From Macrothele yani (lineage: Eukaryota > Arthropoda > Arachnida > Araneae > Macrothelidae): a stretch of 64,000 nt of DNA. Location: positions 103,334,424 to 103,398,423 of the forward strand of contig CM077027.1 in the NCBI GenBank assembly GCA_039090855.1. The letters are read 5' to 3'. Position numbers and translations under genes: made by a program. Shown in pieces: positions 30,987 through 44,500 of the stretch (the first letter of the stretch is position 1; every line of letters starts with the position of its first letter). Below the pieces are notes generated by a model, which saw nothing but the letters and a program-made list of their open reading frames with translations, ran no database searches and was not told where the DNA came from.

Positions 30987-31242
30987 TCATAAATTCCACA
31001 AATCTTGGGCATTTCTTATAACCCCTTCTGGATCATTCTTATAAAACATGAAAAATCCCTGGACCATTGCCATGCTAATAGTTTTATCATACTTTCGTAT
31101 TTCTTGAACAAATCTCTTGGCTGTTTCGACAGGCATATCTGGGTAAAACCTCTGATACATCTGCTGCAGTTGGAAATCTGTTGCATGACCAACATACTCC
31201 TTCACATCGACACGTCCTGGTCGAATCAATGCTGGATCTAAC
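30987..31242 (-). CDS. BCS1L: BCS1L terminal exon
   Basis: The exon begins with [18 protein letters not shown] after acceptor TTGAACAG and ends ...AQDLWNL with a stop at 30989-30987. The frame remains open upstream of 31242, but that part is intron. Family-typical C-terminal tail. Confidence 0.93.
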
Positions 31243-32473
31243 CTGTTCAAAGGAGAGAAAAAATTGGGAGGCTTTTGGTAACAGCTAATATTCCAACGAA
31301 AAATATAAAAGAACACAAATTTAAACAAAGAAAAGTATGATAAAAGCACATAACAAGGTAGCAGAAGCACGTAACAAAAAGCAGATGAAAAGTGAAAAAC
31401 AGTTGCATGATAAACATTTAATGGAGGAACAGTTTGGTAGTAACTTCTACCTTCGTCAGCTTTACAAGTGAATGAAGATTACATGAGATGATAAACACAT
31501 GGTAAATCAGTTGTTGCCAGATATGAGAATATATTTCTAAATAATGGCAGTATATTTTGAGTCCAAATTACAAGGATTAATGCAAAGGTAAATTTCTAAA
31601 CTTTTGTGAAACCAGAGGGATCGGTGATTCCTGAAAGGGACGTTATGTTTTGTGTCTTGCAATTGGGAAATGTGGAGATGTAACTTAGCGTTAATAAAGA
31701 TAACGATGTGGTAGGATTCCTTTTCTAGATATGGGAAATATGTTCGGTCAAATGCCGATTTATACCATGGCAAGTGCTTCCAATGTATAGAGTTAAGCCT
31801 AGTGAGGTGTTTACAGGGAAAGAATAAACACCTAGTGAATCAAGTGGTTTGACTGGGTTCCTATCATTAAGAATCAGTTTAGAAAGATCGGGAGGTGGTT
31901 TGACTGCTAGTAAATATCCATAAAAAAAAATAATAAACACATACAATAAATATTATTTTTTCAAAAAAAAAAATCATCAGAAATAAGGAAGTAAGTTTGA
32001 TCTTTTGCTTAGTCTTCCTATGTATAATAAACACTCCATTTCAATTGCAAATTGTTTTTCAACACTGTACACTCTCTCTTTAAACTTGTCACAATCAGCA
32101 CTACTCACACTTCTCAGTTAGTTAACGTTTTTGTTTGACTGAAGGCAGAACTTGTTCGCTCTTTAAACATTGTGAAAGACAATAGTCTACAAAAAGTAGT
32201 AAAACCAAAGTTGTTCAAACATGGTAGAAAGGTAAATGTGGTTTCTGTGTAACTTCTGTATTTTATCTACACACTATAACGAAAAACCAAAGTTGTCTTG
32301 AGTTTCCACATAACAACATGGTTTGTATGCCTCCTGGAATTTAAAAACTCCTTAAATGGGGGCATTTTTTTTCTTATTTCCCAAGACTCCTGGAAAATAT
32401 TGTACTTTGGACTTTTTCTATGTCTTTCACTGCTCATTTAGTGGGCAGGAAGTGAATTTTTGTTGTGAATTTT

Positions 32474-32510
<37 letters not shown>

Positions 32511-35500
32511 CAATTTTCTGTTATCTGCTGGAAGCAATTTCGAGTTCACCATTCCCAGCTGACATGCACTTGGTACTCTCCTGATGGGGTGAGCAACAGG
32601 TGTGATTGGATAAACTTTGTCACGTGCCTTGGCACTTCTTCAGAGAAGACCCAGACACACCGACAGCTATGGATTCTTCGTAGTCACTAAGAAAACTCTT
32701 GGTTCACTATGAGGTATGGGCAGGGGTAGAAAAATATTCTGAAATCTGGCAGCCAGCTAAATTTTTTAGTGGCCAGACACACTATACCCACAGGGGCGGA
32801 TGGGGGAGTATATATAATATCAAAGCCATGTACACTTCTGTCCAAAAAATGTTTTACCCTCAGCTTATCTCTCTCTCCCTGGCAGAAAAAAAAATCCTCA
32901 CTCTTTTTTGGGGGGCGGTCGCAAATACTTGAATAACCGTAATTTTTGTCGTTTATTCCCAGACCCTATAATTTGCACAATTTTTTTTTTTTTTTTTTTT
33001 TTTGTTATCTTTGTATAATCTGTGCCGGTGTATAATTCGCAGATTGTGACATTCGGAAAAAAATAAAAAATCGCCGTATACTCCGCACATCACAAATGCT
33101 GACCCAGAAGCGGAATTTTCGACAGAAAAGTCTGTGACAAAAAAGACCCCGGAGTCCGAGAAATAAAACAAAAACGATCTAATTAAATAAATAAATTCAT
33201 TTTTAAAGGAAACTTTTTTAATATATTTTTATCTTCGAACACAAAAGAAGCTTCGTGGCGTGGCATCGATAGAGCACAAAATTTAATCACGCCGATGCAG
33301 CAGCTCTAATTGCTCTAATTGCATGCCAATGATGAAACGCTGATACAGAACAATTCATAGAAATACCGTATATACTCGCGTGTAAGTTGAAAATTTTTGG
33401 AAGAAGGCTGGACTTCCACAAATTCTACTGCAGAGTTTCCCCGACGGGTTTGTTTACGTTTTAGACAGCGGCTTTTCGCGTGTCACTGCGCGCTAGTTTT
33501 CTGACCTTTCGAAAACTATCATGTACATGATCATATCCTCAGCTGTGCCGCCATTTTAAATTTAAATTCGGCAGTGTAACTGAAATGTTTCCTTTTCGAA
33601 GACGTCATAAATAGCAATGAAAAAAAAAATAACAGCAGCAAAGACTTTGGTCAAAATGGCGAAGGACGAACAAATTTTCATGCTTTCAAGTTTCTAGCAC
33701 ACAAGATCCAGAACATGGAACTTTGAAATGAGCCATGAATGTGTGGGTTCGTGCAGTGAGCACTGTGCGTACATTTTTATTGGCCGATTGACGAAGATAA
33801 GGCAAAAGCATAGTCAGCATTTTGTCTTTCGCAAAAATAACTCCCGCCATCCCTCCCTACAACTTTAGCGGTCTTTCATAACAATACCCCCTCGTCATTA
33901 CTCTGTACAAACTCCTGAACTGAGGAAAATTATTCCGAGGGAGTTCCTCTTCCAATTATACTTTCTCTCCTGCACAATTACCCTGCAGATTTTTGTTTTT
34001 AAATTAAAACGGCCGTAAAAACATTTATTTATTTTTTAATTGGCGTTTATCCGCGGATTATATGGCAAACATTACGGTACATGTTTTTCGATGATGTTTT
34101 CTGTGCTGGCCGGGACAATTTTTTTGGTAGTCCAAGGCGACCGTATTTTTTGACCCCTGGGTATGGGGAAACCAAATATAATATGGAAATCAACAATCTC
34201 AGTGAAATAATGTTATTCATCATCTATGTAAAGTTTATTTTCGTGCTTTCAAGTTTCTGGCACTAGTAAAAGAAACATCCATGTAAAGTTTATATTCCTG
34301 TCTTCAAGTTTCTAGCTAAACATTTTTGCGAATACTTATTGGATGTTTTTAATATCCTGATATTTCTTTGATTTTTTTTTCAGTACTTTTAAGACGTCTT
34401 TATGCTATTTTCAGAATTTCAAACTTTTCTGACTATGCTACTTTTTTTTTCTTTCTTCATTTCTTTTTCTGATTATATTTATTGCATTCTTCTGATCATG
34501 TGCCTCATTTTTAATATCTTTGGTATATTTAGAAAAAGAGTGACTTCATATTTTTAAAGACTTTTTTTCTAATGAAATACATGTTTCACTATTTCCAGTC
34601 TCTTCTTCAAAATCAATCAACAGAGCAAGCATTTTTGCCCCTTTCCCCCTTTTTAAAGTGAAATGAAATTTCAAAGTCAGTACTTAATCTGTCCACGATG
34701 GAATCTGAAACATTTCCATGTCCGGTTTCCATGGCAAAGTGGACAATGCAGTACTGATTTTTTATATTTCATTTTGCTTAAAACTTGTGTTTTCTCATTT
34801 CTTAGTCACTTTTGTCTACATCAAAGGGCAGAGAGATTATTTATTCTTTTGTTTAAAGTGAAATTAATGGTCAAAAATACCTTATGGGGAACAAAAAATG
34901 ATGACAGACTTGAAGTTCCAATTTTGAACTTGGTAAGAAAAAGAGAAAAATGTGTGTTTATTTTGTCTGTTGATATAACAAGAAGTGGTTTGATATTAGA
35001 TATAACACTGCACCACGTTTAGAGCCGCAAGTATACATACCTCAGAGGAATTTTTATTTGACAACCGTACGAACTTTCCCCCTGCGCCATTGTGGTAGCA
35101 GAGTGCATTGTATGACTTTTATCAAAGATAAATGATGCAATGACAGGAGGTGTTAGGAAATCTGTTGATTTATTTTTAGTACACTTCAAATCGGCTGCAT
35201 AACTCACACTGAATAACATTGGAAATGAAAGCGATGTAGATGTGAGAAAAGTTATGCACTAAATGGCAGTCGTCACCACCGTTCATTGCTGTACTTGGCA
35301 ACATAGGCGTAGCGGGGGGGGGCGGACCCCCTTCCCTCGAAGAGGATTGAGTACAAATTTAAAGTGACATATATATATTAAAAAAAGTTTTTTCTCTGCA
35401 ATGTTTTTTTTTTTTTTTTTCATTTTTTCTGACTTAAAGAATTGGGGCATATTCCTACTTACAGTATTTTTTTTCTGGGAGGCTTTCACCAATGCACTAA

Positions 35501-38500
35501 ATCCATGGACCCCCCCCCCCTCCAAAAAGTTTCTGGCTATGCCACTGCTTGGTGGCAATTGTCATCATTGCCATGCAGTGGGAGGCAAATGTCATTTATC
35601 TTGTGGTTGACACCTATAAGTGTTTCATGTGTTTAGAAAGAGGGAGACATCACACTAATTTCACATGTGAAAAGGTTTTCACACGAGATAGCGGAAGAAC
35701 ACATAGTTTTGTGGCTTTTCCTGTTGCGGGCTGACAGTACTTCTCACAAGGCTGAAAAGAAATTCTTGATTTACTCTTACTTGCACAAAATCAGGAAAGG
35801 AAAAAAACTGACTAAAAGGATAAAAGAGGCACTGAAGCCTACTTTATTAATCCTAAATAAAAAATTTGAAACAGTAAATTATAAACCATTCTTACAAAAT
35901 GAAAGGCCAGATGGAATACTTGCAGTTCTCCAAATGACTTATTCACATATAATCACACAAGTTTTGAGACTTCATTTGTGTGACCACTAGCCCCCCCCCC
36001 CCTCTGCTAATAACACAGGTCTGCAACCAAAAAACTGCACAGGATTTTTATACTGTGTCTTATAGATTTTTACTCACTGAAACCGGGAAAAATACTAAAA
36101 AAATTCCATCACGTCAGGTTTTCTTGCAAAACTCGTGTTTGTAGTTTCATTTAAAGTGAAACTCCCGTTTAACTCGAAATCTGGTATCCTATTCTTGATT
36201 CTAAAAATCCTATGCAAAAGTGATTTCTTACTTTCATTTAATATGTATTAGAGTGAGACTCAAGAATAAATACAAAGAGAAAATGAGCGGAATGAGGTGG
36301 GGGGTGGCAGGGCAAGGGTAGTGTTGGCGGTGTGAGGAAGCTCAGGTTGATCATGTCACAACTGGTTTAATTTGTTTATAGCGAAAAGTGAGAAATCTTA
36401 CTGGCTGGGTTGAGCATGTTTATACACGTTCTCTAGGGCATTAAAAATGAGTATACACAAGCGTATTGTCAGATTTGATCATGTTTCAACATGCTAAATA
36501 AGTTCAGGATCTAGGTTGCTTTGGTTATGTTGCATAGCTTATATAGATGACTACTGGATATTCGAGGCTAAAAGTGCCTAGAGAATCCCTCGAAAGCATT
36601 AATTTTTATCTTTAAGAACGGGAAAAAAATAAACTTTTTGCTGTTTTCTTTTATTTATATGCAGCGCCATTTTGGAATATATTTTTTTTATCGAGCCAGA
36701 GGAAGAAGCAGGTGTCGCCGATTAACCTGCCCAGCTACAGAGAGAGACGATCGGCAGACGCACAGGTGTCAACATAACCTCGTTCGCTCTCATGTTCACC
36801 TATGTTTTACATGTTATTTCACTGGTCTTTTTTGAAGGGAGTGAGGCTAGTTTCCATCTGCTTCACCACAGGAAAAGCGTTTGCTTCTAGATGTACGGAG
36901 AGTTAGTGTGTGTACTCAATGTGGTGTATACAAACAGCGAGGAGCCACACTCATTTTACATTTGGCATTCAAACGTGACTGTGCTCGTGTTTTTAATTAT
37001 ATATTATGGCTCCAAGAGGTTGTGTTATTTCTCCTGACAACTTTTGTTTTATTTGTGGTGAATACACTGTTAAAAGTCAACAAAGAAACATAAGCGATTT
37101 TGTGAAGAAAGTGTATTTTGCTTACTTCAAGTTGAAACTTGGGGATCGAGACAAAGCCTGGGCTCCTCATAAGGTGTGCAGAAGGTGCAAGGAAGATCTC
37201 CGTTTGAGGTTTAAGGGTAAGAAACACTCATTTCGTTTTGGCTTTCCTATGATGTGGCGTGAACAGCAAAACCACACTACCGACTGCTATTTCTGTTCGG
37301 TAGATGTGAAAGGTTTCAATACAAAAAATAAAAATAAAATATCTTACCCAAACCTAAATTCAGCTATTAGTCCAGTGCCTCATAGCTCTGCAATACCAGT
37401 TCCACACCCACCTTCCTGTTTGGATGATATCCTGAGTGATTCTGAGGACGGAAACACATTACCTCCCCAGGACGAATCTAGTTCAGATTTTTCTGTTGAT
37501 GAGGGACCCCAATTTTTCTATCAGAGCGAGCTCAATGACCTGGTTAGAGATTTAGGCCTTTCAAAAGATGCTGCCAAATTGCTGGGGTCAAGATTAAAAA
37601 ATAAAAACCTGCTGTCACCCGGAATCTCATTTTCGTGGTACAGGCACCGAGAGAGAGAATTTCACTACATTTTTCTCCAAAGAGGGAAATCTCGTTTTTC
37701 ATAGTGATGTTCAAGGGCTAATGAAGTGTTTTGAAATAGAATGTGATTCATCTGAGTGGTGCCTATTCATTGATTCCTCAAAAACAAGCCTCAAAGCAGT
37801 CTTGCTGCATAATGGGAATAAATTTGCATCACTTCCTGTAGGACACTCGGTGCATTTGGAGGAAAACTATAACGATGTGGCAATAATTCTTAAGAAAATA
37901 AAATATCAAGAACATTGCTGGATGCTTTGTGGAGACTTCAAAATACTAACCATGTTGTTGGAACAGCAGGCAGGTTATACGAAATATCCCTGCTTCCTTT
38001 GCTTGTGGGACAGTCGAGCCAGAGATCTCCATTGGACAAAAACTGACAGGCCACTTCGAGACGCCTTAATCCCCGGTGAAAATAAAGTCATTAATACAAC
38101 CTTGGTTCCTCCTGAAAAGGTTTTATTACGACCTTTTCATATTAAATTGGGGCTTATGAAGCAGTTTGTGAAATCACTGCCAAAAGATGGGGAATGTTTC
38201 AGATATCTGTGTTCCAAGTTCCCAAAACTGTCTGAAGCCAAGTTGAAAGAGGGAGTTTTTACTGGCCCCGACATACGAAAACTGTTATCCGATCCCCTCT
38301 TTTCAGAAACAATGGGAGAAAAAGAAAAACAAGCGTGGGACTATTTCAAAGACGTAGTGCACAAGTTTTTGGGTAATACTAAAGACCCTCACTACAAAAC
38401 CATTGTATGACGCATGTTGGCTGCGTATAAAGCTCAAGGATGCAAGATGAGCTTAAAAGTTTATTTCTTACACTCCCATGTAGACTATTTTCCCCAAAAC

Positions 38501-41500
38501 TTGGGAGCCCTCAGTGAAGAGCAGGGTGTCCGTGATATCAAGAGACGCTACCAAGGATGATGGGACATCAATATGCTAGCTAACTACTGTTGGATGCTCA
38601 AGCGGGAAACAGAAAGTGGAAGCGTGTTCGGAGAAGTGTCAAAGAGAAGAAGAAAAGGTTTCATAGGCAAAAAGAATGAACACGGAATGTTAAGTACATT
38701 TCATGAAGAAATTGTTTGTTTATTATAAGAAATATTTTTTAGTTCATTGTAATGCAATGGTGGTTTTCTCATTATTGTTATGCTTTTTTTATGCAAACAC
38801 CTTGTATTTTGTAAAAAAAAAAACTGTACGTGATGGAGGGAAATGGAGGTCATTTTTGGATTCAGCACACTCAGAAACATAAAATTTACCAAAAACATCC
38901 CACACAGCTGAAAAAAATATTTTTTTGCAGACCTGTGATAATCAATGAAAAGTCAGTGCTCCAAATTTTGTACAGCACAGTGCTTGCCATAAACGATTCA
39001 TGCAACAATCTGTTTAACTTTTAATATCATGAATATTGTTTGAATCTATAACAGGGTGTCCACAGAATTATCAAACCTGATTTCCTGACCTTACACAAAT
39101 AGGTTTATTTGAGTTTTTCAATATATGTGCCATGATAATAAATAAAATTGAATTGCATAATTGAGAAACTTATATTATTTAAAAGTGTTTCTGTTTGACG
39201 TATAAAGTTTCTCAAATAACTGAGTCATTTAATTATTATTATTATTTTTTTTTTTTAATCGGCCTCCACCTTCCCCATAGCCGTCTAAACTCACACCTTT
39301 TTAATTTTAAGTTTACTCTTTTTTTCATGGTTTTAAATTTATTGAAGAAACACTCAAACAAACCCATACACAATATTCAGAACAGTTACTATATATACTG
39401 TAGGAACACAGTCACTGTTTTTATATTACACACCACTTTTCTTCTTTTCCCAATCTGAAATCTTCGCCTGAAGTGCTGCTTCTTCCAGCTCTAGTTCATT
39501 CCGTACGCTTTGTCTTTTTTCCTTGAATTCCTTTATTTCATGATCAATGTTTCTTTTTTCCTTCAGTTTTCTTTCTTCTTCGTTTAGAAGAACACTTTTT
39601 TTTTTTCAAGATAATCCTGATATCTTCGTCTGGAGGCTCTTACAGAAAGAAGAAGCCTTTTATTGGTGGCAATGTGTTCTACTCTTCCCACATTTTTAAT
39701 GGCATCAAAAACTGTTCTTTGACAAATCAGGGATTCTTCCAGGAGATTTTCCACAAGAAGAGACTTATTGACAGAAAATCCACCTTCCACTGAAGCATTT
39801 CCATGAAACATAATGAGACAAATTTTTATTACATCCCAAAGTTCACCGAATTGTTTTTGGTTGTCAAGTAGAGCACTGTAAAAATTGTCTAATCCAATAG
39901 AATCATCATGACTGTCTAAAAATTCATCAAACTGGGACTTTAAAGCAGATTGAGCTTCTACACACAATGAAGCGTACTGTTTATTAGCTTTTTCAGCACA
40001 GTCATCTGAAATCCTGTTTGCACTAAGTAAAACTTTGAGCACAATTTCCACTCTCTTCTTGCCTAGACTCGGCTGCTGCACTATAATATTTGGGTCCAAA
40101 CAAGTTACCCCACAGACAAACTTAAATTTTAGTGGGCTTTTCTCATGAAGTTTTTCAATCATACTGGTAACAAGTTTCCTAAATTCAAGCTTAAACTCTA
40201 ATTTCTCCCTTTCTGAGCACTTCACTTCTTTTAATAGCTTTTTAGCACTAAATCCAATATCAACTTCCTCAATTGAGAGAAGATTTTCACTTTTTGATAC
40301 ATCTAAAGTTAACAGTTTTGAGACACTATCAGCTTCACTTAATTTGTCAGGCTTCAAGCTTCGTGCCATCAAATTTTTCATCAAATTTTTCATTAGATCC
40401 AGCAAATCAGTAAGAAAGGAATTAAAGGCTTTGGGCTCTGGAACCTTCTCAAAAAAGATTCACACTCTGAAGCTATAGTGCTAAATGCAGCCAATTTGCA
40501 TTTAAACAGTGGACTTTCCATGAATTCTGCAAGAAACATGCGCTGTTTGCTGGAAACTGATGATTCTTGAACATATTTCTTGATATGATCATAGACAAGC
40601 AATGCCCTAGTCAAACAATTAACATTTTCCAACCACCTTACAGTGCAAAATTTCAAAGGGAAATCTTTACATCCAGTAATCATAGTATAATTTGCACGGT
40701 GAGCAGGACTATCTTTTAAAAGGTAGTACAAGTTACGCAGAAAGTGATGTATATCCCATTTCACTGCTTCAAGTCCAGTTTTCATAGCTCCATTGACCAC
40801 GTGAAGACCACATACTCCAATGTCAACTAATAATTTACCATCTGGATTTTCAGTTCTAAGTTACCCCACAGACAAACAGCAGCTTTTGAAGAAAGCTGAG
40901 ATTAAAATTTAGGTCCATCCATTGACACTTGTAGCATGTTAACCAAGGGAAGAGGTGCACCTTTAATGAATGTCTCTAAAAGGTCATTAGCTGTTGCCCG
41001 TCCTAAAAACACACTACTTAAGTATCTAGTGGAAACTTTTTGCAGATTGACGTCCCAATAACGAACAAACTGATACATTTGCCCACGCTGAGCAATTTTG
41101 TTTAGTGATTTATCAAAACAAATTACAAAGTCAGTGCACTGCTTCAGATCGTCCATTAAACACTCTTTGAAATGTGGTGCCAATCCATGGTTTATCACAT
41201 AAGATGCTTTGCTTTTGCCTAGTGTAAATTTTGAACCTATTGCACTGTCAGGAAATATTAACTGAAATGTTTTGTTAATCTGTGTAGTTCAGAGACATTC
41301 GCTTTGACAACACTTCCATGGCCCATATTGTTTCAGACTTTGTTACATCATCTTTCACTACATAAGCATTAAGGTCACTGGGCTTCACATCATCTTTCAC
41401 AACATAAGTATTTGAATTTTTGAACTTCACTTTTAGTTGGTAAAGTTCGGTGAACACTTACCGCACGTGGGGCTTGGCTTTCAATTCTTATTTCCGTTAT

Positions 41501-44500
41501 GTGGATGCGGCATGGGGTTTTTCATTTGGTCACGGATCCACTTCTCCGTGACCAAATGAAAAACCCCCATGCCGCATCCACATAACGGAAATAAGAATTG
41601 AAAGCCAAGCCCCACGTGCGGTAAGTGTTCACCGAACTTTACCAACTAAAAGTGAAGTTCAAAAATGCAAATGCATTAATGCACGTTAAAAATATGAAGT
41701 TCCTTTCCATACAAGAATTCTGAAATGGATCGCCCATAATTAATATGTGCTCACGGTCTTACTTCCTCTGCCTTTTTTTCTTCTCATAACCATTCTTTAT
41801 AACCAAACCACTCATGCATAATGGCAATTCCATCCATAAGTGGTAACTTCACCTTTTTCTTTTTTTGTCTTCGGTTTAGAGTTTTTTCTATAAAAAGACT
41901 GTTTATTTCTGCATACATGGAGGAGCCAAAGATTCCCCATAACTTGTGATAATTGTTAAATGCTTTTAGCTTCAAAGAAGTACAAAATTCTATCCACTGT
42001 AATAACTATGTAATTTGATCCTTTTGCTATCCAACAGGCTGTTTGAGGGCATTTTCATTATAATAATGGTTTGACTGACAAAGGGTCCCAACTGCCACCC
42101 ACACTGCCCCCCTCCCAATCATCAACTTTCCTTGTTTTGAATTAGGTCTACAATTTCTGAAACCAATTTCATATTATCTTAACTCCCTAAAAAGTCACTT
42201 TTTCAAAAGTAAGCTGGTTTACACTTACAAAGCCATAAAAACTAAATTATCCATTTAAAAGAGTAAGTAAGGAGCAATAATAGTAAGAACTCACCTTTCT
42301 ATATAGTTTGTAGTCATAAAAAGTATTCTCGCTTCAGCAGAAGCAACACCATCCAACATGTTCAAGAGACCACTGAATGTTACTCTATTCAGCCCTTCAT
42401 AAGCAACTTTTGCTGAGACATAAAAGAGAAAATTCAGCACATGTTTCTAACAGAGGTTATATCACTTATAAGAATTTTGGTAAACAAAGTCTACATAAAA
42501 TAAACAACTTCACATTTTTACTACAGATTATTACAAATGCTGATTTATTGTCTTGAATATGATTGATAAAATACATTGTTTAAGATTTACATAGACTCCA
42601 TCTTATCCAGCCTTGGTTTAACTGACCACTGCCTCTGTGAAAGAGAAAGGGATAGTGCGGGGCAAATCAGAATTAAGAAAATACTTAGAAGTTTGAAAAG
42701 AGCCCCACAGGTAAAAGTTGCATAATGATAAGTCAGGAGAGTGTAGTGGCCATAAATCCTTACTGTCATTTCCTGAGTAAAATCACTGTGGATTCAAGTA
42801 AATGAAGGCTCAGAGGTATGGCAAGTCATTCCATCTTGTTGGAAGAAGGAATATGTTAGTTCTGCTGGCTTGCAAACCCTTTGTAGATCTGTAAATAAAC
42901 GTCTGTATTCATATTCTCCTGGAAAAGAAATGGATCCGATGATGCATTGGCCTGACACTCCACACTAAACACCATCTGTTAAATCATAGTGTGGTTTCTG
43001 TTGGAACATGTATATGTTTTCAGCAGCCAGGTGTAATGTTTTCTGCAAATTGACAAACCTCAAAAGGTGAAACCAAGCCTTCGTCTCTTGAAATGAAGAG
43101 AAATGGGTCAAGCAGTCCATCAGAAATCATCTCTAAGAGCCACTGACAGTAATGGTCATGTTTTGCCTTGTCAAGTGCCCTTGATTCCTGCACAACACTC
43201 ACACAATAAAGCTTAATTTTTAAATCATGAAGTATCACTGAATTGACATACAAGTAATGCTTGTCTGCTGGGATAAATGCATGCTGACTTATTGGGACTT
43301 CTTTTGATATGATTCGTTATGTTAGTGACAGCTTCCGGTGTGCACACAGTTCATTGTTTCACTCTCTCTGTGTTGATTACAGAACCACTTCTTTGCTAAA
43401 TCCTGGATCATTGATTTTGCAGGAACATTGGCACCAGGATATTTTGTTTTAAATCATTCACAAACCAAAACAAAAGAACATGTGCAAACATACTCCTCCA
43501 CAATAAAAATATGCTGTTCATTGAATATGGCATGACTCACATGCAGACAGCTGCAGACTGTCTCCTGGAGAGTGAAATATCAATGAACTCATAAGTGCAT
43601 GCGCGACAACATTGAATAGTTTCCAGCGGAAAACTATGAAATACAACTTTACAACGGTAACTGAAACCTTGGGGACAGTTTTTTGTGTGCTGCCCTGTAC
43701 AATAACAGTAATACATTAGTAATAGTAATAATTATAAGGTACATTTTATTCAAAAATAGAAATATATTGATAATTACAAAATAAAATTATGATAATAAGG
43801 TTAAGAAAGAACATATTTTAATAATAACTACACTAAAATTCTGATCATGTGAGGAATGAAGATGTGTTGCAGCTGTGTAATGTGAAGCAAAATGTTGTTA
43901 GCAAGGTGGAGACTACTGTAATATGCTTCAGTGGTTTGGCCATGCTGAAAGAATGAGTGATGAGATGCTTACTAAGAAAATTTGTTTAGCCCAAGTGGCA
44001 GGAAGGAAAAGCAGAGGAAGGCCAAGGAAGTCATGGCTGGATCAGATTCAGGAGTGTCTGCAAACGATTATGAGTACGAAACATAGAAGGTCTTGTGTAT
44101 GTCGTGTGATGAATGTCAGTGGAGCCCGATTTGTGTGTAAAGATCGCTGTAAAAAGAAAATTTTCATACGGCAGCAGTAAGTAAATAATCAGTTAGAAAT
44201 TTATCTGGTAGCTTGTATTTCTTTGTAGAGCTAACCACTGAGTTTCAGGGTACAGCTTAGTGATATCAGTGAGTGAGAATAAAGTTATGAAAAGCCCATA
44301 GTGATAGACAGAATGGCAAACACCTTGCTCAAAAATGACCCACATAATCAGCGACATCTAAGTGTCTCCGCCCCAACCAAAGAACAGGCATATATCATTT
44401 ACTATCATCACCAAAAGTGGAAAAATAAATAGCCATTTACTTAAATCAGCCTGATTTTCTGCACCATAGTAGTGCTGTTTATTGGCAACAAATTAAACTG

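Noticed and set aside
34663..35022. Possible 119-residue gene
   Set aside because: No recognisable motif, low-complexity hydrophobic segments, no splice sites or neighbours supporting it.
37006..38410. Intact host zinc-finger gene
   Set aside because: Frameshift, two stops, flanking inverted repeats and a target duplication point to a transposable element.
41784..41975. Additional BCS1L exon
   Set aside because: The encoded basic stretch has no BCS1 similarity, and the flanking exons already join in frame.
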